Of a DNA stretch of 64,000 bases, positions 36,559 to 45,265 are shown one piece after another. The stretch is taken from contig NZ_NMVP01000033.1 of NCBI RefSeq assembly GCF_002250705.1, positions 186,001-250,000 on the forward strand. Reading direction: 5' to 3'. This DNA is from Enemella evansiae. Its GTDB lineage: Bacteria; Actinomycetota; Actinomycetes; Propionibacteriales; Propionibacteriaceae. Below the pieces are notes generated by a model that did not search any database, was not told the DNA's origin, and worked only from the letters and a program-made list of their open reading frames with translations. Made by a program: the position numbers and the translations under genes. Position 1 is the first letter of the stretch, and each line of letters begins with the position of its first letter.

Positions 36559-37370
36559 CAGCGGACCTCCTTCAGCCGCGGGTCGAGCAGATCCCGCAGG
36601 CCGTCGCCGAGCAGGTTGAACCCGAGCACCGCGCCGGCGATCGCCAGCCCCGGCCAGAGCGCCTGCAGCGGGTCGGTGAACAGGTAGGTCACCGCCTCCC
36701 GCAGCATCCGGCCCCAGGTCGGCGTGGGCGGCGGCGTACCCAACCCCAGATAGGAGAGCGCCGCCTCGGCGAGGATCGCTATCCCGAAGGACACCGAGGC
36801 CTGCACCCCGATCACCGGGGCCACATTGGGCAGCACATGCCGCAGCGCGATGCCCAACCGGGTGGTGCCGGCGGCCCGGGCGGCGAGCACGTAGTCGCTG
36901 CTCATCACCGACAGCGTCGCGGCCCGGGTGACCCGGGTGAAGGCGGGGATGGTGGCGATGCCGATCGCCAGCATCGCGGTCCAGGTCGAGCCACCAAGGG
37001 TGGCGGCCAGCAGGATCGCCAGCAGCAGGGCCGGGAAGGCGTACAGGATGTCCACCCCGCGCAGCAGCACCTCACCGCCCCAGCCGCGCAGCATCCCGGC
37101 GATGATGCCCAGCGGTACGCCGATCAGCGCGGCCACCGCCACCGCGATGATGCCGACCAGCAGGCAGGTCTGCGCACCGACCATCAGCATCGACAGGTTG
37201 TCCAGGCCGACGAAGTTGGCGCCGAGCAGATGCGGCCAGCCCGGTTCGGCCATCGACAGCGACGGGTCGACCAGTGTCGGGTCGAAGGGGGTCCAGACCA
37301 GCGAGACCAGCGCGGTCAGCACGACCATCCCGACCAGTACGGTCCCGATCCAGAGTCCGGCGCGCTTCAT
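36558..37370 (-). CDS. dppC: Dipeptide/oligopeptide ABC transporter permease (DppC type)
   Basis: The 270-residue inner-membrane subunit has about six membrane helices, a soluble loop after helix 1, and the EAA motif ARAAGTTRLGIALRHVLPN. The ATG at 37370 overlaps the dppB stop codon by four bases; the open frame continues upstream within dppB only because of base composition. It pairs with DppB. Confidence 0.87.
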   Translation of the reverse strand: MKRAGLWIGTVLVGMVVLTALVSLVWTPFDPTLVDPSLSMAEPGWPHLLGANFVGLDNLSMLMVGAQTCLLVGIIAVAVAALIGVPLGIIAGMLRGWGGEVLLRGVDILYAFPALLLAILLAATLGGSTWTAMLAIGIATIPAFTRVTRAATLSVMSSDYVLAARAAGTTRLGIALRHVLPNVAPVIGVQASVSFGIAILAEAALSYLGLGTPPPTPTWGRMLREAVTYLFTDPLQALWPGLAIAGAVLGFNLLGDGLRDLLDPRLKEVR

Positions 37371-38323
37371 CGGTTCGACCTCAGCCGGGGATCGAGCAGC
37401 AGGTAGGACAGGTCGACCAGGGTGTTGATGAGCAGCACCGCGAAGGCCAGCAGCATCACCGTGCCCTGCACCAGCACCAGGTCGCGCTGGGAGGCGGCGG
37501 TCAGCAGCTGCGAACCCAGGCCGGGGATCGAGAACACGTTCTCGATCACGATCGCCCCCACCAGCAGGGTCGACAGCTGCAGCCCGAGCACGGTGACCAC
37601 CGACAGCGATGCGTTGCGCAACCCGTGCCGCAGCAGCGCCGGCAGCTGCCGCCAGCCGATCGCCCGCGCGGTGCGGTAGTAGTCCTCGCTGAGCACCTCC
37701 AGGGTCGCCGAGCGGACGTAGCGGGCCAGGACCGCGGCCTGGACCAGTGCCAGCGAGAGCACCGGCAGCACCAGCCGGGCGGCCCAGCCGGCCGGATCCT
37801 GGGTGAGCGGGACGTAGCCGTTCGCCGGCAGCCAGCGCAGCTTCACCGCGAACAGGTAGACCGCCATGATGCCGGCCCAGAACGCCGGGATCGCCAACCC
37901 CAGCTGGGAAAGCGCGGACAGGATCACCCCGTCCAGGTGGCGCCGGCGGAGCGCGGCGAGCATCCCCACCGGCACCGCGATCAGGATCGCGACCAGCATG
38001 CCCAGCCCGACCAGCCAGGCCGTCACCCCGAGCTTGCTGATGATCTGGCTGGACACCGAGCGGCGGCTGAGCAGCGAGGTGCCGAAGTCGCCGCGCAGCA
38101 TGCCGGTCACCCATTCCCAGTAGCGCTCGGACAGCGGCTGGTCCAGCCCGAGCCGCCGCCGCATCGCCTCCACCGCCATCGGGTCGGCGTTCGCACCGAG
38201 GATCACCTGGGCCAGGTCCCCGGGCAGGATCCAGCAGAGCACGAAGATCAGGATCGAGGCGATCACCAACGAGACGGCGAAGATCGCCAACCGCAGCAGG
38301 ACTCGTCTCAGGACCGGTGGCAT
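37367..38323 (-). CDS. dppB: Dipeptide/oligopeptide ABC transporter permease (DppB type)
   Basis: The 318-residue permease begins with a membrane helix (about 8-32), then the conserved extracytoplasmic segment (LGLDQPLSERYWEWV) typical of DppB/OppB, then five helices with the EAA motif ARAIGWRQLPALLRHGLRN. It starts four bases after the binding-protein gene. Confidence 0.88.
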   Translation of the reverse strand: MPPVLRRVLLRLAIFAVSLVIASILIFVLCWILPGDLAQVILGANADPMAVEAMRRRLGLDQPLSERYWEWVTGMLRGDFGTSLLSRRSVSSQIISKLGVTAWLVGLGMLVAILIAVPVGMLAALRRRHLDGVILSALSQLGLAIPAFWAGIMAVYLFAVKLRWLPANGYVPLTQDPAGWAARLVLPVLSLALVQAAVLARYVRSATLEVLSEDYYRTARAIGWRQLPALLRHGLRNASLSVVTVLGLQLSTLLVGAIVIENVFSIPGLGSQLLTAASQRDLVLVQGTVMLLAFAVLLINTLVDLSYLLLDPRLRSNR

Positions 38324-38327
38324 CTGG

Positions 38328-39860
38328 TCAGCGGGACGCGATCGTGGTCAGGTCGAAGCTGAGCGTGGTGGCGTTCTGCGGTACGCCGGTGATCTCCGGG
38401 CGGGTGATCACCAGATTGGGCAGCAGGAACAGCCAGTCGGCGGCGGCATCGCTGGACATCAGCTTCGCGGCCTCCTTGAGCTTGGGCGCCTGCTCGGCGG
38501 CCGGGCCGCGGTCGGCCTCGGCGACCAGCCGCTGGAACTCGGGATTGTCGTAGTGGAAGTAGTAGTCGGGGTTGGCGAAGCGGACGATGTCGCGGGCCTC
38601 GACATGGGAGACGATCGACATGTCGTAGTCGCCCCTGGTCAGCACGGTGTCCACCCAGCGGGCCGGGAACTCGAGCTGGTCGATGGTGGCCTCGATGCCG
38701 ACCTGCTTGAGCTGGGAGGCGACGAACTGGCCGGCGGAGGTGGCGTACGGCAGGGTCGGCAAGCGCAACCGCAGCCGCAGGTTCTGCACACCCGCCTCGG
38801 CGAGCAGCTGCTTCGCCTTCTCCGGGTCGTAGGGGAAGTCGCCGGTGCGGTCCTCGTACCAGGGATCGGTGGGCGGCACCATCGCACCGATCAGGAGACC
38901 CTTGCCCGCCCAGACGGTGTCCCGCAGTCCCTTCTTGTCGATCGCGTACCGGATCGCCTGCCGGACCCGCGGATCGCTGAGACCCGGCGAGCGGTTGTTC
39001 ATCGACAGCACCACCTCACCGTTGGTGGTGCCCTCCACGACCGTGAACCGGGACGGGTCCTCGAACTGCGGCAGCGCCGCCGGCGCCTGCAGGTTGGAGA
39101 TGATGTCCAGCTCCCCCGACAGCATCGCGGCGTTCATCGCGTTCGGATCGCTGAAGTAGCGGAAGGTGACCTCGTCGAAGCGCGCCGGGGTGGCCCAGTA
39201 GTTGGTGTTCTTGCCCAGTGTCACCGACACTCCCGGCAGCCACTCGGTGAGCTGGAACGGCCCCGAACCGGCGGTCTGCGCGGCCAGATCGGTGCCGGCC
39301 TCGGAGTCGAACACCATCCCGGCGGTCGACGACATGTCCCACAGCCACATGTTGGAGGGCCGGGTCAGCTTGACCGTGAGGGTGTTGGTGTCGGTCGCGG
39401 TGGCCTGTTCGACGAGCGAGAGCTGCCGCTTCAGGGTCGCGGTCGCGTTGCCGGAGCGGATCCGATCCATCGACCAGACCACGTCCTTCGCCGTCACCGG
39501 GCGCCCGGAGGCGAACTTCGCCGACGGATCCATGATGAAGGTGTAGGTGAGATTGTCCGGCGAGACGTCCCAGCGCTGGGCGAGCAGCGGCTGCAGCTTG
39601 CCCTGGCTGTCCACCTTCACCAGCGTCTCGTAGACGTTGTAGAGCATCACCTGGGAGATCGCGGCCGCATCGTTGGCGGTCGGATCCATCGTCGGCGGCT
39701 GGGCGGTGGCGCCGACCAGCAGGGTCTTGGTCTCGGCGTTCCCACCGCCACCCTCGCTCGGTGAGCAACCGGCCGCCAGCAGCATCAGCAGGGACAGCAG
39801 CAGGGCGAGCACGCCGGTACGCGGACGGACTCGAACCGTCCTGCGGGAACGCTGCGACAT
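38328..39860 (-). CDS. Family 5 extracellular solute-binding lipoprotein of the peptide ABC system
   Basis: The 510-residue SBP_bac_5 protein has a twin-Arg-rich N-terminus, a hydrophobic signal helix (17-30) and the lipobox LAAGC with Cys32 lipidated. The mature domain begins LLVGATAQPPTMDPTAND, typical of oligopeptide and nickel binders. It is first in the operon, with GGAG seven to eleven bases upstream of the ATG at 39860, and shares a 97-bp divergent promoter region with the ArAE gene. Confidence 0.9.
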   Translation of the reverse strand: MSQRSRRTVRVRPRTGVLALLLSLLMLLAAGCSPSEGGGGNAETKTLLVGATAQPPTMDPTANDAAAISQVMLYNVYETLVKVDSQGKLQPLLAQRWDVSPDNLTYTFIMDPSAKFASGRPVTAKDVVWSMDRIRSGNATATLKRQLSLVEQATATDTNTLTVKLTRPSNMWLWDMSSTAGMVFDSEAGTDLAAQTAGSGPFQLTEWLPGVSVTLGKNTNYWATPARFDEVTFRYFSDPNAMNAAMLSGELDIISNLQAPAALPQFEDPSRFTVVEGTTNGEVVLSMNNRSPGLSDPRVRQAIRYAIDKKGLRDTVWAGKGLLIGAMVPPTDPWYEDRTGDFPYDPEKAKQLLAEAGVQNLRLRLRLPTLPYATSAGQFVASQLKQVGIEATIDQLEFPARWVDTVLTRGDYDMSIVSHVEARDIVRFANPDYYFHYDNPEFQRLVAEADRGPAAEQAPKLKEAAKLMSSDAAADWLFLLPNLVITRPEITGVPQNATTLSFDLTTIASR

Positions 39861-39957
39861 CGACGGCTCCTTCTCCGACCAGCCCACGGATGGGGTCACT
39901 GTAGCCACACCCCCGGGGTGCTCGCCCCCGTCGACGCGAACCCGGGATGATGTCGTT

Positions 39958-41088
39958 ATGGTTCGGTTCTCCTGGCAACGGATGGCGCTGCGAGCTTTCG
40001 ACCTCAGCGAGCGTTCGGTACGCCGGGGTCGCGATTCGCAGCGCCGCCGCGTCGAACGGTGGCGGAACCGGCTCTTCCTGATCTGCCAGTGCGCGATCAC
40101 CGCCGGGGTGGCCTGGTGGGCGTCGATGAAACTGCTCGGCGACCCGCTGCCGGTGTTCGCGCCGGTGGCCGCGGTGGTCACCCTGGGCTCCAGCTACGGG
40201 CAGCGGTTGAGCCGCGGGGTGGAGATCGCCGTCGGGGTGGCGGTCGGGGTGTTCTTCGGCGACGTGTTCGTCTATCTGTTCGGCACCGGGGTGTGGCAGA
40301 TCATCGTGGTGACGATCCTGGCCATGTCGGTGGCGACCTGGCTGGGTGCGCGGAATCTGATGATCACCCAGGCCGGGGTGCAGGCGATCATCGTGATGAC
40401 CCTGCTGCCGAACCCGGGTGCCGGGTTCGGGCGGTGGCTGACCGCGCTGATCGGCTGTGCGCTCGCGCTGCTGGTGACCACGGTGGCCCCGGCGGGCCCG
40501 CTGACCCGGCCGCGGATCCTGGCGGCGGGCGTGCTCAGCGAGGCCGCCGACACCCTGAATGCGATCCGCGAGGCGCTGACCGACGGCGACCCGGAGGCCG
40601 GTGACCGGGTGCTGGACCGGGCCCGGCGCAGCGAGGGCGCCCTGGAGCGGTTGAACGATGCGGTCGAGGAAGGGATGGCGGTGGTGCGCTATTCGCCGTT
40701 CCGGCGGCGCAATCTGCCGCACATGCAGGACCTGTCCCAGATCGTCGACCCGCTGGACCGGATGGCCCGCAACCTGCGGGTGCTGGCCCGGCGCAGTGCG
40801 GTGGCGCTCTATCGCAGCGAGACCATCCCGCAGGCGTACCTGTCGTTGATGGGTTCCCTGGCCGAGGACATCAAGTGGTGCTCCGGTGAGCTGTACGCCC
40901 GGCGGCTGCCGACCGGCATCCGGCAGCGGATGGAGACCCTCGGCGAACGCAGCTCCCACCTGATGCTGTCGGAGTCGTTGTCGGCGGTGGTGCTGTTCGC
41001 CCAGATGCGATCGATCATGGTCGACCTGGTGCAGCTCTCCGGCATGGACTACGCCGACGCCCGCGAGCTCATCCCCGACATGGACTGA
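39958..41088 (+). CDS. Aromatic-acid-exporter / FUSC-like membrane protein
   Basis: The 376-residue protein has a basic cytoplasmic N-terminus (1-38), a block of about six membrane helices (about 39-175) resembling the ArAE_1/FUSC_2 family, and a soluble helical C-terminal half (190-376). These proteins are thought to export aromatic carboxylates or to lie in the envelope as half-length exporters; no substrate can be assigned. GATGAT lies six bases before the ATG, a possible leaderless -10. The repeat at 41095 begins seven bases after its stop. Confidence 0.78.
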   Translation: MVRFSWQRMALRAFDLSERSVRRGRDSQRRRVERWRNRLFLICQCAITAGVAWWASMKLLGDPLPVFAPVAAVVTLGSSYGQRLSRGVEIAVGVAVGVFFGDVFVYLFGTGVWQIIVVTILAMSVATWLGARNLMITQAGVQAIIVMTLLPNPGAGFGRWLTALIGCALALLVTTVAPAGPLTRPRILAAGVLSEAADTLNAIREALTDGDPEAGDRVLDRARRSEGALERLNDAVEEGMAVVRYSPFRRRNLPHMQDLSQIVDPLDRMARNLRVLARRSAVALYRSETIPQAYLSLMGSLAEDIKWCSGELYARRLPTGIRQRMETLGERSSHLMLSESLSAVVLFAQMRSIMVDLVQLSGMDYADARELIPDMD

Positions 41089-41094
41089 CCCGAC

Positions 41095-41156
41095 GCTCGT
41101 CGAGTAGCGACCCATGCGCAGCGAAGCGGAGCAATGGGTCGCGTGTCGAGATGAGC
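41095..41156. repeat. Palindromic intergenic repeat, single copy
   Basis: GCTCGTCGAGTAGCGACCCAT (first arm, 41095-41115) and its partner ending GTGTCGAGATGAGC (41134-41156) form a 62-nt imperfect palindrome with strongly pairing inner arms GCGACCCAT/ATGGGTCGC. Ends match the copies at 4822, 16803 and 18705 apart from single changes that are compensated on both arms (GTTC to GCTC, GAAC to GAGC). Confidence 0.88.
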
Positions 41157-41166
41157 CCCGCACGTC

Positions 41167-41185
41167 GGCTGGGCTGGTCGAAGCC
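41167..41185. repeat. Companion repeat, short form (GGCTGGGC to GTCGAAGCC)
   Basis: The 19-bp sequence ends GTCGAAGCC, like the one at 16923-16956, and follows the palindrome by ten bases. The two loci therefore share the same two-part layout. Confidence 0.5.
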
Positions 41186-41201
41186 CCGGTTCACCCCGAT
41201 T

Positions 41202-41229
41202 TTGGATCCCGGCCCGACGCGTGTAATGT
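41202..41229 (+). promoter_or_regulatory. Promoter of the initiator tRNA gene
   Basis: TTGGAT (41202-41207), 16 bp, TAATGT (41224-41229), 16 bp before the mature 5' end of the tRNA. Confidence 0.6.
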
Positions 41230-41245
41230 ATTCCAAGCACAACGA

Positions 41246-41322
41246 CGCGGGGTGGAGCAGCTCGGTAGCTCGCTGGGCTCATAACCCAGAGGTCACAGGT
41301 TCAAATCCTGTCCCCGCTACCA
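41246..41322 (+). tRNA. Initiator tRNA-Met (anticodon CAT)
   Basis: The 77-nt tRNA includes an encoded CCA. The anticodon stem CTGGG/CCCAG with loop CTCATAA has the three G-C pairs of initiator tRNAs, and the first acceptor pair is mismatched (C1 with T72), the other initiator hallmark that allows formylation. Most bacterial initiators have A72, so T72 is a small deviation. The T-arm ACAGG-TTCAAAT-CCTGT is normal. Confidence 0.96.
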
Positions 41323-41957
41323 AAGTGCGAGAGGCCCTGCCGGGAACCGGCAGGGCCTCTTGTCATCCCTCGCGGAGCCAACCGCGCACGGAGTCCCTCA
41401 CGCACCGCCGGCCACTCGGACCGCAGGATCGAGAACACCACGGTGTCCCGGAAGGTGCCGTCATGACGGCGCAGGTCCCGCCGGATCACCCCTTCGCGGA
41501 CGGCGCCGAGCTTGGCGATCGCCGCCTGGGAACGCTCGTTGTTCGCATCGGTCTGGATCTTGATCCGACCGAACCCGCAGTCCTCGAAAAGATGGCGCAA
41601 CAGCAGGTATTTCACCTCGGGATTCACTCTCGTACCCCAGGTCGACGGGCTGAGCATCGTGCTGCCGATGTGCGCCTTCTCGTTGTGCAGGTCGATGTCC
41701 ATGATCGAAGTGGTCCCGACGACCGCGCCGCCGGCCAGGTCACGGATCGTGTACTGCACCTTCACCGCGGGATCCCAGATCAGCTCCCGGGCGTATTCCT
41801 CGGCATCGCGCGGGCGTCCCGCCGCCACCGATGGATTGACCTCCCAGACCCGTGGGTCGTCCATGGCGGCGAACAGCTCCGGGGCATCGGCAGGGGTGGT
41901 CGCGGTCAGTCGGACGGTCTCGCCGACGAGTTCACGATGATCGGGACGCATGGTCAT
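41301..41957 (-). CDS. GNAT-family N-acetyltransferase (RimJ/RimL-like)
   Basis: The 218-residue acetyltransferase resembles the RimJ/RimL type (Acetyltransf_3): an N-terminal LTATTPADAPELFAAMDDP start, the central beta-hairpin around GTTSIMDIDLHNEKAHIG and a C-terminal NERSQAAIAKLGAVREG helix that contacts acetyl-CoA. Likely substrates are protein N-termini or small amines. The reading frame runs through the antisense of the tRNA terminator and 22 bases into the antisense of the tRNA itself, adding about 20 non-family residues. ATG at 41957 or 41951. Confidence 0.82.
   Translation of the reverse strand: MTMRPDHRELVGETVRLTATTPADAPELFAAMDDPRVWEVNPSVAAGRPRDAEEYARELIWDPAVKVQYTIRDLAGGAVVGTTSIMDIDLHNEKAHIGSTMLSPSTWGTRVNPEVKYLLLRHLFEDCGFGRIKIQTDANNERSQAAIAKLGAVREGVIRRDLRRHDGTFRDTVVFSILRSEWPAVREGLRARLAPRGMTRGPAGSRQGLSHFGSGDRI
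41331..41359 (+). terminator. Terminator of the initiator tRNA gene
   Basis: A perfect 13-bp stem (41331-41343 with 41347-41359) around GAA, followed by TTGT, starts nine bases after the tRNA CCA. Confidence 0.88.
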
Positions 41958-42039
41958 GGGCACAGGTTTGCACGCCCCCGGCAGTCGGAACCGATCCGTC
42001 CAAGGACACCGCTCGCAGCGCGTTCCGTAAGCTTGGACC

Positions 42040-42987
42040 ATGCAGCTCGACGAGGCCCAGCTCGACCGCGCGATCGGGGCGTTGACCGGCGCGGCGTGCG
42101 GGGACGCGCTCGGCGCCGGTTACGAGTTCGAGACCGTCGAACTGGACGGCCGGCCCGAGATGATCGGCGGTGGACTCGGGGATTTCGCCCCCGGTGAATG
42201 GACCGACGACACCGCCCAGACCTTCGCCATCGCCCGGGTCGCGGCGACCGGTCGGGACCTGCGCGACACCACGGCCCTGAACGCCATCGCCCGCGGCTTC
42301 GCGGCCTGGTACGCCGGCGATCCGCCCGATGTCGGGGTGCATACCAGCAATGTCCTGGGAGCCGCCGGTCACCATCCCACCGCGGCCACCATGCGCGCCG
42401 TCTCCGACTCCATCGCCGCCCGCGGGCAGCGCACCGGTGGCAACGGCACCCTGATGCGTACCGCACCGGTCGCACTCGCCCACCTCGACGACCCGGCCGC
42501 CCTGATCGAAGCGGCCGGGCTGATCGCCCGACTCACCCATCACGATCCCGTCGGCGCCCAGGCCTGCGCGCTCTGGTGCCTGGCGATCCGGCACACGATC
42601 CTCACCGGTGAACTGCCCGCCCTGATCGACCTGGTCGATCAGCTCCCCCGGACCAGCCAGGACTTCTGGCGGACGGCGATCGAGAAGGCGGAATCCCTTC
42701 CCTCACAGCATTTCAACCCGAACGGCTACGTCGTCACCGCGCTGCAGGCGGCCTGGTCGGCGATCACCTCCTCCGACGGGCTGGTACCCGGCCTCGAGGC
42801 CGCCATCGCGATCGGCAACGACACCGACACCGTCGCCTGCATCGCCGGAGCGCTGCTCGGTGCGCGCTGGGGCCACTCCGCGATCCCGGACCAGTGGCGG
42901 GAGATCGTGCACGGCTGGGAGAACGCGCGGCTCGACGATCTGGCCGAGCTGGCGGTCCGCACGGTCCGCGGCGGAGCGGCCGGCTAG
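42040..42987 (+). CDS. ADP-ribosylglycohydrolase family protein (DraG/ARH3-like)
   Basis: The 315-residue helical hydrolase removes ADP-ribose from proteins or small molecules using two Mg ions. Thr55-Asp56-Asp57 (EWTDDTA) and Asn260-Asp261-Thr262-Asp263 (GNDTDTVA) are the two metal sites; GALTGAACGDALG is the N-terminal signature. No partner ADP-ribosyltransferase is seen nearby. TAAGCT (42028-42033) ends six bases before the ATG, suggesting a leaderless message. Its stop codon overlaps that of the convergent lipase gene. Confidence 0.9.
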   Translation: MQLDEAQLDRAIGALTGAACGDALGAGYEFETVELDGRPEMIGGGLGDFAPGEWTDDTAQTFAIARVAATGRDLRDTTALNAIARGFAAWYAGDPPDVGVHTSNVLGAAGHHPTAATMRAVSDSIAARGQRTGGNGTLMRTAPVALAHLDDPAALIEAAGLIARLTHHDPVGAQACALWCLAIRHTILTGELPALIDLVDQLPRTSQDFWRTAIEKAESLPSQHFNPNGYVVTALQAAWSAITSSDGLVPGLEAAIAIGNDTDTVACIAGALLGARWGHSAIPDQWREIVHGWENARLDDLAELAVRTVRGGAAG

Positions 42988-43994
42988 GTCAACAACCCGG
43001 CCATCAACGCCCGGGCCCGGGCACCCCTGGTGACGATGTCACCGTGCCCGCTGTCCACCACGCGCACCCCGACATCGACCCCCTGCCGACCCAGCGAGAC
43101 CGCGAGCCCGATGGTCAGCGGCAGCGGTACCGAGGTGTCCCGCCAGCCCTGCAGAATCCGAACCGGGGCAGGGATTCCGGTCGGCACCCTGACCCGCTCC
43201 CGCAGCTGCCGACCCAGACCACCCCGGCCCGCCGGGTGGCGCAGCAGGGACGGCACCTCGAACCCCGACACCAGCTCCATGATCTCGAAGATCTCCAGCT
43301 CCCGGATCTCCCGCAGCACCCGCTGCCCGAGCGGGGTAAACGAGTCGCTCACCCGCAGGTCCGGGCGGACCAGGTCCGCCGCCGCGGCGACCATCAGCAG
43401 CGGGCTGCCGCAACCGGCCGCGATCCGGGCCGGGGTGCGCGGGCCGATCAGTCCGAAGATCCACTCGAGCTGACTGGCCGGACAGAGCGCCACCACCCCG
43501 GCCAGCTCCAGTTCGGGTGCCAGCTCCGGCGCCCGATACCCGGCCCAGAGCGCCGCATGCCCACCCTGGGAGCCACCGGTGGACAGCCATTTCCTGCCCA
43601 GCTGGGGTTCGTGACGCCTGGCGGCCTGCAGGCCGCGGACCATCGCCAACGCCTCGTCCGGTCCGTCCAGATAGGAATGGATGCCGTTGACGATCAGATA
43701 GTCCGGCGCCACCACGGCCCACCCCCGGGCCAGCAGCCCGGTGAGATAGTCGTTCTCCTCCGGTGGCCGGGGCCGGTGCTCGGGAGTGGTCAGCGGTCCG
43801 AGACCGTTCGTCCCGTGGCCGTGCACGACCACCGGCCAACCGCCCGCCGGCGGCGTACCCTCGGGAAGCTGCAGCTCGGTGACGGCGATCGTGTCGAAAC
43901 CGTCGGTGGACCGCACCGGATGCCGCAGCCGCACCCCCCGGCCAGCGTCGATCAACGGGGTGATCTGTTCGGCCACCGGTTCCGCGACGGTCAT
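42984..43994 (-). CDS. Secretory-lipase-family (LIP-like) alpha/beta hydrolase
   Basis: The 336-residue hydrolase has nucleophile Ser142 in TGGSQGG, an oxyanion region VVVHGHGTNG (55-64), and a likely His in VDSGHGDIV near the C-terminus. The fold resembles fungal and actinobacterial secretory lipases (PF03583), but no signal peptide is present, so it probably acts in the cytoplasm. It is the last gene of the LacI-controlled operon, overlapping the MFS gene by four bases (ATGA). Confidence 0.75.
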   Translation of the reverse strand: MTVAEPVAEQITPLIDAGRGVRLRHPVRSTDGFDTIAVTELQLPEGTPPAGGWPVVVHGHGTNGLGPLTTPEHRPRPPEENDYLTGLLARGWAVVAPDYLIVNGIHSYLDGPDEALAMVRGLQAARRHEPQLGRKWLSTGGSQGGHAALWAGYRAPELAPELELAGVVALCPASQLEWIFGLIGPRTPARIAAGCGSPLLMVAAAADLVRPDLRVSDSFTPLGQRVLREIRELEIFEIMELVSGFEVPSLLRHPAGRGGLGRQLRERVRVPTGIPAPVRILQGWRDTSVPLPLTIGLAVSLGRQGVDVGVRVVDSGHGDIVTRGARARALMAGLLT

Positions 43995-45265
43995 CGGACG
44001 CCCTTGATCGGCAGCACCGCCAGGGCCCCGAGCGCGGCCAGCACGATCGTGAACAGGAACAGATTCGTGTAGTTCGAGCCGCCGCCGAGCCCCACCACCC
44101 AGGCACCGACGATCGGCCCGATCACCTGTGGCAGCTGATAGGACAGCGCCACGATGCCGAGGTCCTTACCGGCGTCGTCGACCGAGGGGATCAGTTCGGT
44201 CATCATCGCCACATCGACCGAGATGAAGGCGCCCTGCCCGGCGCCGACGATGCCCAACCCGATCAGGAACATCGTCTGATCGCCGGCCAGCATCGCCACC
44301 ACCAGGCCGGCCACGGTCAGCGCACTGGCGGAGAACACGATCGTCTTGCGTCGGCCGGTGCGATCGGAGATCCAGCCGAAGAGCACGGTGGTCACCATGT
44401 TGGCGACCACGAAGACGCTGTAGCTGACCGCCTGCACCGCCGAGGCGCGCTCCGGTGGGACACCGAGGGAGTCGATGATCAGGAAGAGCAGGAACAGCGA
44501 CACCGTCAGGATCGACATGGTGATGCAGAACCGGCACACCCAGGCCCACGCGAAATCCTTGTAGCGCACGGGATTCAGCCAGTAGGTGGCCAGAATCTCG
44601 CGGGCCCGCAACGGTTCGACCGGGGTGGTCCGTCGGGCGTCGCGGTAGCCGAAGCAGAGCGCCAGGTTGAGCACCAGGCAGATCGTCCCGGGCACCAGGA
44701 ACCAGGGGGCCTGTTGATCCTGCGGCAAGGCCGCGATGATCGCCGCGCCGGCGACGGTGGCGACACCGGCCGAGACCCCGGTGGCCGCCGAGACCCGGGC
44801 CCTGATCCGGGCCGGGATCTGGTCGGCGAGCAGGGTGTGCTGGCCCATCGCGACCGCCGCGATGCCGATCTGGGTGATGCACCAGCCGAGCACCAGCAGC
44901 GGCACCACGTGGGCGTACGCGAGCACCAGCGCACCGGCCAGGATGACCACGGCCCCGCCCGCCATCCACGGTCTGCGCATCCCCCAGCCCAGCCGGGTCC
45001 GGTCGCTCAACCGGCCGAACAGCGGGGTGAGCACCAGGGTGACCACACCGCCGATGCTGGTGATCACCGCCAGGTTCCGGTCCTTGCTCTCCGGGCCGAG
45101 GAGGTAGACGACCTTGGGGATCGCGGCGCCCATCATGCCGTTGAAGGCGATCGTCACGCCGAACCAGGCGAGGATGAACAGCGGCAGGAAGGCCGGGCCC
45201 TGCCGCTGCCCGATGATGCCCTCGGCGGGGGTCTCCGGGGAGTCGGTGGCCGCCGTGCTGGACAT
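43991..45265 (-). CDS. MFS transporter
   Basis: The 424-residue protein has twelve predicted membrane segments. The cytoplasmic loop 2-3 motif GRLSDRTRLGWGMRRPW and the matching loop 8-9 motif GWISDRTGRRK are both present. The first resembles the sugar transporters of the GPH/SLC45 type (sucrose and other glycosides). Flanked by two esterase-fold enzymes and a LacI regulator, it probably imports a glycoside ester or related carbon source; this is inference. It starts in the stop of the preceding hydrolase gene (TGATG). Confidence 0.85.
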   Translation of the reverse strand: MSSTAATDSPETPAEGIIGQRQGPAFLPLFILAWFGVTIAFNGMMGAAIPKVVYLLGPESKDRNLAVITSIGGVVTLVLTPLFGRLSDRTRLGWGMRRPWMAGGAVVILAGALVLAYAHVVPLLVLGWCITQIGIAAVAMGQHTLLADQIPARIRARVSAATGVSAGVATVAGAAIIAALPQDQQAPWFLVPGTICLVLNLALCFGYRDARRTTPVEPLRAREILATYWLNPVRYKDFAWAWVCRFCITMSILTVSLFLLFLIIDSLGVPPERASAVQAVSYSVFVVANMVTTVLFGWISDRTGRRKTIVFSASALTVAGLVVAMLAGDQTMFLIGLGIVGAGQGAFISVDVAMMTELIPSVDDAGKDLGIVALSYQLPQVIGPIVGAWVVGLGGGSNYTNLFLFTIVLAALGALAVLPIKGVR

